Source of the DNA: an uncultured Actinomycetes bacterium
GTDB lineage: Bacteria; Actinomycetota; Thermoleophilia; Miltoncostaeales; Miltoncostaeaceae
Reading direction: 5' to 3'
Assembly (NCBI GenBank): GCA_903928615.1
Contig: CAIYRJ010000067.1
Coordinates: 1 to 9,639, forward strand
Length of the DNA: 9,639 bases
Program-made: the position numbers and the translations under genes
Shown here: positions 1 to 6,055 of the stretch, in pieces
How positions within the stretch are numbered: the first letter of the stretch is position 1
Layout: the number at the start of each line of letters is the position of its first letter
Notes under the pieces: model-generated
What the model was told of the DNA's origin: nothing
Seen by the model: the letters and a program-made list of their open reading frames with translations, nothing else
Database searches by the model: none

Positions 1-3
1 AAG

Positions 4-1212
4 ATGCTGGCCCTGCGCGGCCTGCGCAACCCTTCGGGCGGCTGGTTCGAGCTCGAGATGCCCGATGGCTCGGTGCACCGCATGGGATCGCCGGCGAACG
101 GTCCGCGCTTCGCGAGGGTGAAGGTGACCGGCAAGGACTTCTTCCGCAGGATCGCCCGCCGTGGCCGCGTGGGCTTCGGCGAGGCCTACCAGGCCGGCGA
201 CTGGGTGACCGACGACCTGCCGGCGTTCCTCGAGATGCTCGCGCTCACCGCTGAGGACGTCCGCCGCCGTCCGCCGGCGTCGCTGGTGCCCGCGGCCATC
301 GCGAAGCGCCCGCGGCTTCCCAACCCCGCCGACCTGGTGCGCGCGCGACGCGACGTGCGGTACCACTACGACCTCGGCAACGACCTCTACGAGGCCTTCC
401 TCGATCCGTCGATGACCTACTCGTGCGCGTACTTCGAGCACGAGGGGCAGTCACTCGAGGATGCCCAGCAGGCGAAGTACCGCCGCCTGTGCGAGAAGCT
501 GCGCATCGGACCGGAGCACCACGTGCTCGAGGTGGGCTGCGGGTGGGGCGGGTTCGCCATGCACGCGGCGCGCGAGCGCGGGTGTCGCGTGACCGGCATC
601 ACGCTGTCCACCGAGCAGGCGGCCGAGGCGCGCCGCCGGGTGGAGGATGCCGGGCTGTCGGACCGGATCGACATCGTCATCTGCGACTACCGCCAGATGC
701 AGGGCGCCTACGACCGCATCGTGTCGATCGAGATGATCGAGGCGGTGGGGTACGACGGACTCCCCACCTACTTCGCGAACCTCGACCGGCTGCTGGCGCC
801 CGGCGGGGTCATCGGCATCCAGGCCATCACGGTGCCCGACCAGCGCCTGGAGCGCTACCGCCGCGGCACCGACTGGATCCGCGAGTACATCTTCCCGGGC
901 GCGTTCTGCCCCCCGCTGGCATCGATGGTGGAGGCCATGCGCACCTCATCGGAGCTTCAGGTGGAGGGCATCGAGAACATCGGCATCCACTACGCCGACA
1001 CCCTGCGCCTGTGGCGCGAGCGGTTCATGGCCAACGCCGATCGCGTGCGCGAGCTGGGCTTCACGGACGAGTTCATCCGCACGTGGGAGTTCTACCTGGG
1101 GTTCTGCGAGGCGGGCTTCCGCACGCGGGCCCTCGGCGACCTGCAGATGGTGATCAGCCGCCCCTACAACGAGGCCCTGCCCACCACGCCGGAGCCCCGG
1201 CTCAGCCTCTAG
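4..1212 (+). CDS. cfa: Cyclopropane-fatty-acyl-phospholipid synthase family SAM-dependent methyltransferase
   Basis: The 402-residue product matches the CFA synthase family, which uses S-adenosylmethionine to add a methylene or methyl group across double bonds of phospholipid acyl chains at the inner membrane face. An N-terminal lipid-binding-type region (about 1-115) precedes the methyltransferase domain. Visible motifs are HYDLGNDLY (121-129), MTYSCAYF (137-144), the SAM loop VLEVGCGWGG (174-183), SIEMIEAVG (241-249), YIFPGA (295-300) and YLGFCEAGFR (364-373). By comparison with E. coli Cfa, the bicarbonate-site residues Cys141, Glu246 and Tyr330 are kept, but the histidine position is Gln273 (IQAIT). 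That variant is seen in a branch that includes UfaA1/BfaB/TmsB-like enzymes, some of which make 10-methylene fatty acids, so the exact product is uncertain. Length is close to the family norm. Only three bases precede the ATG and they are in frame, so the true start could lie upstream. The family call is secure. Confidence 0.93.
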   Translation: MLALRGLRNPSGGWFELEMPDGSVHRMGSPANGPRFARVKVTGKDFFRRIARRGRVGFGEAYQAGDWVTDDLPAFLEMLALTAEDVRRRPPASLVPAAIAKRPRLPNPADLVRARRDVRYHYDLGNDLYEAFLDPSMTYSCAYFEHEGQSLEDAQQAKYRRLCEKLRIGPEHHVLEVGCGWGGFAMHAARERGCRVTGITLSTEQAAEARRRVEDAGLSDRIDIVICDYRQMQGAYDRIVSIEMIEAVGYDGLPTYFANLDRLLAPGGVIGIQAITVPDQRLERYRRGTDWIREYIFPGAFCPPLASMVEAMRTSSELQVEGIENIGIHYADTLRLWRERFMANADRVRELGFTDEFIRTWEFYLGFCEAGFRTRALGDLQMVISRPYNEALPTTPEPRLSL

Positions 1213-1538
1213 GAGCCGGGCGGCGGGCCGGCACCGCCCGGTGCGTTTCCCTCGCGCGCGATCTCGCGCTCGAGGCGCTCGGCATTGATGCCGACGTTCA
1301 CGCCCGAGCCGAACGCCACCGCGCCGGTGAGGATGCCGCCCAGCACGAGCCCGGCCAGCACCACGAAGCCGTCGGCGACGTCGTCGTAGCCGGATGCGAT
1401 CGCCACGATCTCGGCCACGATGCCGATCGCGCTCACGGCGATGACGAGCCACCCCAGCCGGATGAGCAGGCGCTCTGCGCGCCGCGCGCGGGCGAGGCGC
1501 ACCGCCCAGCGGGCGGCCGGGTCATCCCCGGGGCTCAT
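1209..1538 (-). CDS. Small two-helix membrane protein of unknown function, coupled to msrB
   Basis: This 109-residue protein begins [11 protein letters not shown] basic stretch (about 10-28) is followed by two hydrophobic segments, about 27-49 and 57-79, separated by a short acidic turn (YDDVAD). A polar tail contains a short charged helix ([13 protein letters not shown]) and ends in a Gly/Pro-rich stretch. I do not recognise a family. The start is chosen because its ATG overlaps the msrB TGA as ATGA, which normally means translational coupling; the same frame stays open further upstream, but that part lies inside msrB. Its stop codon shares the palindrome CTAG with the stop of the convergent methyltransferase gene. 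A continuous hydrophobic pattern and operon position support a real gene. Function could range from a membrane accessory protein to a non-specific small envelope protein. Confidence 0.72.
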   Translation of the reverse strand: MSPGDDPAARWAVRLARARRAERLLIRLGWLVIAVSAIGIVAEIVAIASGYDDVADGFVVLAGLVLGGILTGAVAFGSGVNVGINAERLEREIAREGNAPGGAGPPPGS

Positions 1539-1951
1539 CCCCCGGCGTCCGGATCCTCGCGGCCGTCGAAGTCGAGCGAGGCGGAGTTGATGCAGTAGCG
1601 CAGGCCCGTGGGACCCGGACCGTCGGGGAACACGTGGCCCAGGTGGGCATCGCACGCCGCGCAGCGCACCTCGATGCGCCGCATGCCGAAGGAGCGATCC
1701 TCCACCTCGGTGATGGCGTCGGGCCGGATGGGGGTGACGTAGCTCGGCCAGCCCGTGCCGGAATCGAACTTGTGGGAGGAGTCGAACAGCGGCGCCTCGC
1801 AGCAGATGCACCGGTAGATGCCATCGTCGTGATGGTCCCAGTACACGCCGGTGAACGCCGGCTCCGTGCCCGCCTCGCGCGTCACGTGGTACTGCATGTC
1901 CGTGAGCTTCTCCCGATACTTGTCGTCGTCAGGTCCTGTCGTGCGTCCCAT
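1535..1951 (-). CDS. msrB: Peptide-methionine (R)-S-oxide reductase MsrB
   Basis: This 138-residue protein reduces the R epimer of methionine sulfoxide in proteins, repairing oxidative damage, probably in the cytoplasm since no signal peptide is seen. Two CxxC pairs that bind structural zinc are present, Cys48/Cys51 and Cys97/Cys100. The family blocks [11 protein letters not shown] (61-71), [10 protein letters not shown] (88-97), [14 protein letters not shown] (103-116) and the active-site RYCINSASL (118-126, Cys120) are all intact. The position that carries a resolving cysteine in E. coli MsrB is Thr66 (GTGWP), so recycling likely uses another route, as in many family members. The ATG at 1951 is chosen because GGAGGAG lies just upstream and the conserved domain starts soon after; 21 further upstream codons are open but lack a comparable site. 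The gene heads an operon with the small membrane protein and is divergent from ccmE. Confidence 0.97.
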   Translation of the reverse strand: MGRTTGPDDDKYREKLTDMQYHVTREAGTEPAFTGVYWDHHDDGIYRCICCEAPLFDSSHKFDSGTGWPSYVTPIRPDAITEVEDRSFGMRRIEVRCAACDAHLGHVFPDGPGPTGLRYCINSASLDFDGREDPDAGG

Positions 1952-1954
1952 GTT

Positions 1955-1961
1955 CTCCTCC
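1955..1961 (-). promoter_or_regulatory. Ribosome binding site of msrB
   Basis: On the minus strand GGAGGAG is followed by AAC and then the ATG at 1951. It is the strongest Shine-Dalgarno match in the window and decides the msrB start over the longer open frame. Confidence 0.85.
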
Positions 1962-1989
1962 GGTGGCCTCAGGGGCCGGTGGACCCGTG

Positions 1990-1995
1990 ATGATA
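1990..1995 (-). promoter_or_regulatory. Possible -10 element of the msrB promoter
   Basis: On the minus strand TATCAT lies 39 nt upstream of the msrB start codon, suitable for a short leader carrying the GGAGGAG site. No good -35 hexamer is seen at 17-18 nt, so this is a tentative call based on the -10 alone. Confidence 0.4.
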
Positions 1996-2021
1996 GGGGC
2001 AGTCGGCCCGCCATCCGGTGC

Positions 2022-2027
2022 TACCGT
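2022..2027 (+). promoter_or_regulatory. Possible -10 element of the ccmE-ccmF operon promoter
   Basis: TACCGT fits the TANNNT pattern of actinobacterial -10 boxes and ends 8 nt before the GTG at 2036. A transcript starting there would be leaderless or nearly so. No clear TTGAC-type -35 is visible. It lies only about 27 bp from the proposed msrB -10 on the other strand, so the two promoters would overlap. Confidence 0.4.
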
Positions 2028-2035
2028 CGGGAGCC

Positions 2036-2494
2036 GTGAAGTCACGTTCCCGGTTCGCAATCGCGCTCACGCTCGCCGTCGCCCTCGGCGCCTGGCTCAT
2101 CTGGACGAGCATCGGCGGCAGCCTCGAGACCTACACCAGCCCCGCCGGCCTGGTGAAGACCAGCGACGGCACGACCTACCGCCTCAATGGCAAGGTGGCG
2201 CCGGGGAGCCCCGCCGACGCCGCCGAGCGCGCGCAGACGGCCGAGGGCCTGCGGTTCGTGGTGCGCGACAAGGAGCGCCCGTCGGTGACCGTGCCCGTGG
2301 TGTACCGGGGCAGCGTGCCCGACGCCTTCAAGGACGACCGTGAGATCGTCGTGACCGGCCGCATGGAGAACGGCGTGTTCCAGGCCGACCGCGGCACGCT
2401 CATCACCCTCTGCCCCTCGAAGTTCATGCAGGAGCAGGCGGACAAGGGCAAGACGATGCCCGACGACATCCCCAAGGGGTCCTCGGGCACGTGA
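2036..2494 (+). CDS. ccmE: Cytochrome c maturation protein CcmE (heme chaperone), CxxxF variant
   Basis: The product (152 residues from GTG 2036) is a CcmE-type heme chaperone, which binds heme covalently outside the membrane and passes it to CcmF for attachment to apocytochrome c. One N-terminal transmembrane anchor (about 7-24) precedes an OB-fold-like domain with YRLNGKV (48-54), VPVVYRGSVPDAF (86-98) and the VVTGRM...GVFQA region (105-117). In E. coli the heme ligand is His130 in an HxxxY motif. Here the equivalent is Cys126 in CPSKF, so His is replaced by Cys and the usual Tyr by Phe. A Cys form is documented for archaea and Desulfovibrio. An alternative GTG at 2018 would add six residues; neither start has a convincing ribosome site, and 2036 fits a leaderless transcript from the TACCGT box. 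The stop overlaps the ccmF start as GTGA. Confidence 0.9.
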   Translation: MKSRSRFAIALTLAVALGAWLIWTSIGGSLETYTSPAGLVKTSDGTTYRLNGKVAPGSPADAAERAQTAEGLRFVVRDKERPSVTVPVVYRGSVPDAFKDDREIVVTGRMENGVFQADRGTLITLCPSKFMQEQADKGKTMPDDIPKGSSGT

Positions 2495-4485
2495 CGCTCG
2501 TCGGTCGCGCAGCGCTCCTGCTGGCGTTCGCGGCCGCCCTCTATGCCGTGGGGGCAGCACTGTGGTCGCGGCGCAAGGGGCGCCGCGAGTTCCTCGCATC
2601 GGCCGAGCGCGGCGTGTGGGCCGTGTTCGCCACCACCACGACGGCCGTGGTGGTGATGTGGATCCTCCTGCTCTCCAACCGCTTCGACGTGGCGGATGTC
2701 GCCGGCTACTCCAACATCACGCTCGGATGGCGCTACAAGATCACGGCCCTCTGGGGCAGCCAGGCGGGGTCGCTGCTGCTCTGGATGTGGTTCCTGTCGA
2801 TCGCCGCCGTGCTCGTGGTGCTCACCAACCGCAAGCGCAACCGCGAGCTGATGCCGGTGGTGGTGGCGGTGCTCATGGGCATCGCGGTGTTCTTCACCAG
2901 CGTGCTGTCGTTCATCACCAGCCCCTTCGCCACCATCTCGCCGGTGCCGGCGGATGGGCGCGGCCTCAACCCCCTGCTGCAGAACCCCTACATGGAGAGC
3001 CACCCGCCGCTCCTCTACATCGGGTACGTGGGGCTGTCGATCCCGTTCGCCTTCGCCATCGCCGCCCTCGTGACGCGCAGGCTCGACTCCACGTGGATCA
3101 CGTCGATCCGCCGCTGGACGATCCTCTCGTGGATGTTCCTGACCATCGGGATCATCCTGGGATCGCGGTGGGCGTACGAGGAGCTCGGCTGGGGCGGCTA
3201 CTGGGCCTGGGACCCCGTGGAGAACGCGGCGCTCATGCCCTGGCTCGTGGCCACCGCCTTCCTGCACTCGGTGATGGTGCAGGAACGCCGCGGAATGCTG
3301 CGCATCTGGAACATGGTGCTGGTGATCCTCACGTTCACCCTGGCGCTCTTCGGCACGTTCCTCACGCGCTCGGGGATCCTCTCGTCGGTCCATGCCTTCG
3401 GCGAGAGCACCCTTGGGCCGTACTTCCTCGCGCTCATCATCGTGGTGCTCGCCGGGTCGTTCGTGCTGCTCATCAGCCGCCTCTCCCTGCTGCGCAGCGA
3501 GAACTCGCTTGAGAGCTACATCAGTCGCGAGGCGATCTTCCTCTACAACAACCTGCTGCTCGTGGGGCTGGCATTCGCCGTGTTCTGGGGCACGATGTTC
3601 CCGGTGCTCACCGAGGCCGTGCAGGGGGAGAAGATCACCGTCGGCCAGGGCTTCTTCAACCAGGTGGCCGCACCCATCGGCCTCGCGTTGCTGTTCTTCA
3701 CGGGGGTCGGGCCGCTCATCCCGTGGCGCAAGGCGTCGCCACGCGAATTGCGGCGCAGGTTCCTCTGGCCGCTCGTGGTGGCGGTCATCGCGGTGATCCC
3801 CGCCATCTACTTCGCGCAGGAGGGGGCCCACTGGTGGGCGGCCCTGGCCATCGTGCTGGGTGCCTTCACCGTCGCGTGCATCCTCGGCGAGTACTGGCGG
3901 GGCATCAAGGTGCGCCACCAGCTGGGCGGCATCTCATGGCCCGGCGCCGTGGGACAGCTGTTCAGCCGCAACCGCCGTCGCTACGGCGGCTACATCGTGC
4001 ACCTCGGGGTGGTGTCCATCATCGTGGCCATCGCATGCCAGGGGGCGTTCTCCACCCAGGGCGACCTGGCGCTGCGCACGGGCCAGACCGGCGAGGTGGC
4101 CGGCTACCAGTTCACCAACGACGGCGGCACGCGCACCCGCGATGACCACAAGATGAGCGTGGGCGTGGCGCTCGGGGTGTCGGAGGGCGGCAACCGGTTC
4201 GCCACCCTCAACCCGGGAGTGGACGTCTTCACGGCCCAGATGCAGCGCTCGAGCGAGGTCGCCGTCGACACCTCGCCGTTCCGCGACGTGTACGTGGTGC
4301 TCGTGGGCCTCACGCCCGACGGGCTCGCGCGCATCAGCGTGTTCATCAACCCGATGATGATGTGGATCTGGATCGGCGGGCTCGTGATGGTGCTCGGATC
4401 GATCATCGCCGTGTGGCCGTCGCGCCGGCCGCGGGAGGCCGTGGTGCCCGCGGCGGCGGGGGCTGACGGCCGCGTGCCCGAGTAG
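2491..4485 (+). CDS. ccmF: Heme lyase CcmF (CcmF/NrfE family)
   Basis: This 664-residue polytopic membrane protein is the CcmF subunit of the System I heme lyase, which ligates heme from CcmE to CxxCH motifs of apocytochromes outside the membrane. The tryptophan-rich WWD heme-handling segment, GWGGYWAWDPVENA, lies at 233-246. The four conserved histidines known from E. coli CcmF appear at matching positions: His171 (SHPPLLY), His259 (AFLHS), His301 (SVHAFGE) and His504 (YIVHLG). Other family blocks include LWGSQAGSLLLW (87-98), FGTFLTRSGILSSVHAFGES (287-306) and YNNLLLV (352-358). A soluble loop follows about residue 520, and a final membrane helix (about 623-642) ends the protein. Length is normal. 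The GTG start overlaps the ccmE stop (GTGA), implying coupled translation. Confidence 0.97.
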   Translation: MTLVGRAALLLAFAAALYAVGAALWSRRKGRREFLASAERGVWAVFATTTTAVVVMWILLLSNRFDVADVAGYSNITLGWRYKITALWGSQAGSLLLWMWFLSIAAVLVVLTNRKRNRELMPVVVAVLMGIAVFFTSVLSFITSPFATISPVPADGRGLNPLLQNPYMESHPPLLYIGYVGLSIPFAFAIAALVTRRLDSTWITSIRRWTILSWMFLTIGIILGSRWAYEELGWGGYWAWDPVENAALMPWLVATAFLHSVMVQERRGMLRIWNMVLVILTFTLALFGTFLTRSGILSSVHAFGESTLGPYFLALIIVVLAGSFVLLISRLSLLRSENSLESYISREAIFLYNNLLLVGLAFAVFWGTMFPVLTEAVQGEKITVGQGFFNQVAAPIGLALLFFTGVGPLIPWRKASPRELRRRFLWPLVVAVIAVIPAIYFAQEGAHWWAALAIVLGAFTVACILGEYWRGIKVRHQLGGISWPGAVGQLFSRNRRRYGGYIVHLGVVSIIVAIACQGAFSTQGDLALRTGQTGEVAGYQFTNDGGTRTRDDHKMSVGVALGVSEGGNRFATLNPGVDVFTAQMQRSSEVAVDTSPFRDVYVVLVGLTPDGLARISVFINPMMMWIWIGGLVMVLGSIIAVWPSRRPREAVVPAAAGADGRVPE

Positions 4486-4497
4486 CCTCGCCCGGCG

Positions 4498-4785
4498 ATG
4501 GCCTACCTCATCATCGCGCTCATCAGCGTCCTGCTGGTCGCCCTGATCGCATGGCCGCTGCTCCGCGGCGCGCCGGGCGAGCAGCCCGTTGCCCAGGGGG
4601 ACGACCTGCGCGCGGTGGAGGAGGAGCTGCAGAGGTCACTCGACGCGATCCGGGAGATCGAGATGGACCACCGCGCGGGCAACCTGTCGGATGAGGACTT
4701 CGCCGCCCTCGACCGCGAGGAGCGCGCCCGGGCCGTCGAGCTGATGCGGCGCCGTGACACGCTCACCGCGGGGAGCGCCGCATGA
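4498..4785 (+). CDS. Short CcmI-like cytochrome c biogenesis protein (N-terminal membrane/coiled-coil part only)
   Basis: This 95-residue protein has one N-terminal membrane helix (about 3-23, ending WPLLRG). A charged helical segment (36-88) carries the pattern EEELQRSLDAIREIEMDHRAGNLSDEDF. That pattern resembles the N-terminal CcmI/CycH region, where a helix plus an E-x-D-x-x-x-G-x-L-S-D-E-D-y motif follows the first membrane span. CcmI assists delivery of apocytochrome to the heme lyase, but its usual C-terminal TPR domain is absent here and the reading frame ends cleanly. The gene sits 12 bp after ccmF, and its TGA overlaps the next start as ATGA, so it belongs to the same operon. No clear Shine-Dalgarno precedes it, which suits reinitiation after ccmF. 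Resemblance plus position makes a Ccm accessory role likely; the precise role is not known. Confidence 0.75.
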   Translation: MAYLIIALISVLLVALIAWPLLRGAPGEQPVAQGDDLRAVEEELQRSLDAIREIEMDHRAGNLSDEDFAALDREERARAVELMRRRDTLTAGSAA

Positions 4786-5771
4786 GGCGCCGCACGTCGC
4801 GCGGGCGCATCGTCGCGCTCGTGGCTGCCGTGGCGGTGGCCGTTCCGGTGCTCTCGGGCTGCAGCGCGCGGCTCTCGCAGTTCATCGACGTCGGTCCCGA
4901 GGGCGGCGGCACGCTCTCGCTCGAGCTCAGGCTCGACCCCGCGGCCCAGCAGGCCATCGACCTGCCCCGCCAGCTGCAGGAGGGCACCTTCGAGAAGTTC
5001 CTCGACGTGCGCAACGAGCGCTGGCGCGCACCGGGGGACGGCGGCCTGCCCTTTCAGCAGCGCACCGAGGCGAACGGCACGGTGGTGCTGCGGTCCGTGC
5101 GCACGTTGAAGGCCGGGACCTCGCAACTGGACGACCTCGAGAGCGCGCTCGGGGTGCTCCGGCCGCTGCAGCCGATCCTCGCGGCCACCGGCAGGTACTG
5201 GGCGGCGCCCAACCCGGGTGACGCCCCGGCGCCACGCGGCGACGGCGAGTCGCCGGCCACGGGCAACGCGCCGGGCGGTGCCGCGCAGGCCGGAATCACG
5301 GGGCTGCCTGCGCGCGTGCCGTTGCAGAACCTGCTCGTGGATGAGTTCACGCCGCAGGGCAAGGACCGCGGCCGCAGCGTGTACGCCACCTTCTCAATCG
5401 CCTCGCGTGGCGGGGTGGGCGACGTGCTCGACCCGCCGTGCAACGGCGGCAGCCGCAGGGTGGACTTCACGCGCGCGGACCGGGCGCTGCAGGGTGGGCT
5501 GCGCTTCGCCTACACCTGGGCGATGCCGTCGCGCATCTCGCTGTACTCCACCGGCGGCAGGCTCACCGGGGACCGCTACGTGGCGTCATGGGCGATGCCC
5601 TACGGCGAGTGCGATCGCATGGAGATCTCATCGGCGGGGTCCGAGGACGGACGGGTGGTGAACGGCATCATCCTCGGCGCGGCGGTGGTCTTCCTGGGCA
5701 TCGTGTTCGCGCTGCGGGCCGTTTCGCGTCGCAGCCGCCGCCGCCGCGAGGGCGGCGAGGGCACGGCGTGA
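4782..5771 (+). CDS. Lipoprotein with C-terminal membrane anchor, resembling the DUF3153/LppM type
   Basis: This 329-residue protein has a basic n-region (MRRRTSRGR), a hydrophobic core and the lipobox VLSGC, with Cys27 as the lipidated residue. The outer part has a beta-rich domain (about 30-140, including GGGTLSLELRLD), a Pro/Gly/Ala linker (about 143-172) and a second domain (173-285) with TWAMPSRISLY and VASWAMPYGECDRMEI. Cys220 and Cys277 could form a disulfide. A single membrane helix (about 293-312) and a strongly basic cytoplasmic tail (RRSRRRR) follow. Lipobox plus C-terminal helix, and the 'MP...S.GG.L.GD...SW' pattern near the end, recall LppM-like DUF3153 proteins, but I cannot confirm that. 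ATGA overlap with the CcmI-like gene places it in the ccm operon. A link to cytochrome maturation is only contextual. Confidence 0.75.
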   Translation: MRRRTSRGRIVALVAAVAVAVPVLSGCSARLSQFIDVGPEGGGTLSLELRLDPAAQQAIDLPRQLQEGTFEKFLDVRNERWRAPGDGGLPFQQRTEANGTVVLRSVRTLKAGTSQLDDLESALGVLRPLQPILAATGRYWAAPNPGDAPAPRGDGESPATGNAPGGAAQAGITGLPARVPLQNLLVDEFTPQGKDRGRSVYATFSIASRGGVGDVLDPPCNGGSRRVDFTRADRALQGGLRFAYTWAMPSRISLYSTGGRLTGDRYVASWAMPYGECDRMEISSAGSEDGRVVNGIILGAAVVFLGIVFALRAVSRRSRRRREGGEGTA

Positions 5772-5785
5772 AAATGCCTGCATAG

Positions 5786-5820
5786 GGGCGAGAAACGCGG
5801 GAAATCTCAGGACTGCGCCC
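5786..5820 (+). terminator. Weak stem-loop after the lipoprotein gene
   Basis: GAGA (5790-5793) can pair with TCTC (5805-5808), extended by GGGC (5786-5789) with GCCC (5817-5820) across an 8-nt bulge. It begins 15 nt after the stop codon of the ccm operon. There is no T tract, so it could be a terminator without one, a 3'-end stabiliser or chance pairing in GC-rich DNA. Confidence 0.3.
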
Positions 5821-5845
5821 AGGGGAGAGGCTTCCTCGTTCGTAC

Positions 5846-5862
5846 TGCAACAAATGGTTGCA
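5846..5862. repeat. Inverted repeat TGCAAC-N5-GTTGCA, possible operator
   Basis: The two 6-bp arms are exact and lie in an unusually AT-richer stretch between genes. The right arm overlaps TTGCAA (5858-5863), which with a 17-nt spacer to TAAAAG (5881-5886) could form an upstream promoter for the M23 gene. A regulator binding here would cover that -35. The binding protein cannot be named. Confidence 0.45.
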
Positions 5863-5891
5863 ATGTCCCGGCAAAGCTCATAAAAGCGGAA

Positions 5892-5917
5892 AGTCAACGC
5901 ACCGCTTGGGGTTGACT
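5892..5917. repeat. Inverted repeat AGTCAAC-N12-GTTGACT overlapping the -35 of the M23 promoter
   Basis: Exact 7-bp arms lie at 5892-5898 and 5911-5917. The right arm contains the TTGACT -35 hexamer. A second exact pairing, AAGCGG (5884-5889) with CCGCTT (5902-5907), interlocks with it. The geometry fits an operator that blocks RNA polymerase, but that role is inferred from position only. Confidence 0.5.
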
Positions 5918-5939
5918 GCGCCGGGGGTGCCGCTAGGGT
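5912..5939 (+). promoter_or_regulatory. Promoter of the first M23 peptidase gene (-35 TTGACT, -10 TAGGGT)
   Basis: TTGACT at 5912-5917 and TAGGGT at 5934-5939 are separated by 16 nt, a good match to housekeeping actinobacterial promoters. Transcription would start near 5946, giving a leader of about 110 nt before the proposed start at 6056. It is the clearest two-box promoter in the window. Confidence 0.65.
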
Positions 5940-5945
5940 CAGTCG

Positions 5946-6055
5946 CGGCCAATGACCTCCGAGGGGCGTGTCCACCGGCACCGAGCCGGACCCGGACGCG
6001 ACCTACAGCCACGGAACACCCCCGATCACGGGGCCGCGGCGGAAAGGGAGCCAGG
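5946..6055 (+). promoter_or_regulatory. Structured 5' leader of the M23 peptidase mRNA
   Basis: Two hairpins can be drawn. The first has an outer stem CGTGTCC (5967-5973) with GGACGCG (5994-6000), one G-U pair, enclosing CCGGC/GCCGG (5975-5979 with 5985-5989) and an ACCGA loop. The second is CCCCG-ATCA-CGGGG (6020-6033). A strong Shine-Dalgarno, AAAGGGAG, follows at 6043-6050. Some stem formation is expected in GC-rich DNA, so regulation is not proven. I looked for the c-di-AMP (ydaO) riboswitch core, which often precedes wall hydrolase genes in actinobacteria, and did not find its conserved blocks. Confidence 0.35.

Noticed and set aside
423..1598. 391-codon plus-strand frame running from the methyltransferase into the msrB region
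   Set aside because: It has an Arg/His/Gly-rich shadow composition and crosses two well supported genes on opposite strands.
2176..3918. Very long open frame on the minus strand (580 codons) opposite ccmE and ccmF
   Set aside because: The translation is His/Arg/Asp/Glu-rich low-complexity sequence, the usual antisense shadow of a GC-rich gene, and ccmE/ccmF on the plus strand have clear family motifs.
5785..5830. Resemblance of the AATCTCAGGACTG segment to the 3' end of a glycine riboswitch
   Set aside because: Only 11 nt separate the pairing GAGA and TCTC, leaving no room for the conserved aptamer core.
5858..6055. ATG at 5858 as the start of the first M23 peptidase
   Set aside because: It lies upstream of the best promoter and inside an inverted repeat, and it would put about 66 Arg/Pro-rich residues before the signal peptide. 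It stays possible only if a transcript starts further upstream.
5940..6055. c-di-AMP (ydaO-type) riboswitch before the M23 gene
   Set aside because: The conserved GGGGTGA and GACAGCTAACC-like blocks are absent.
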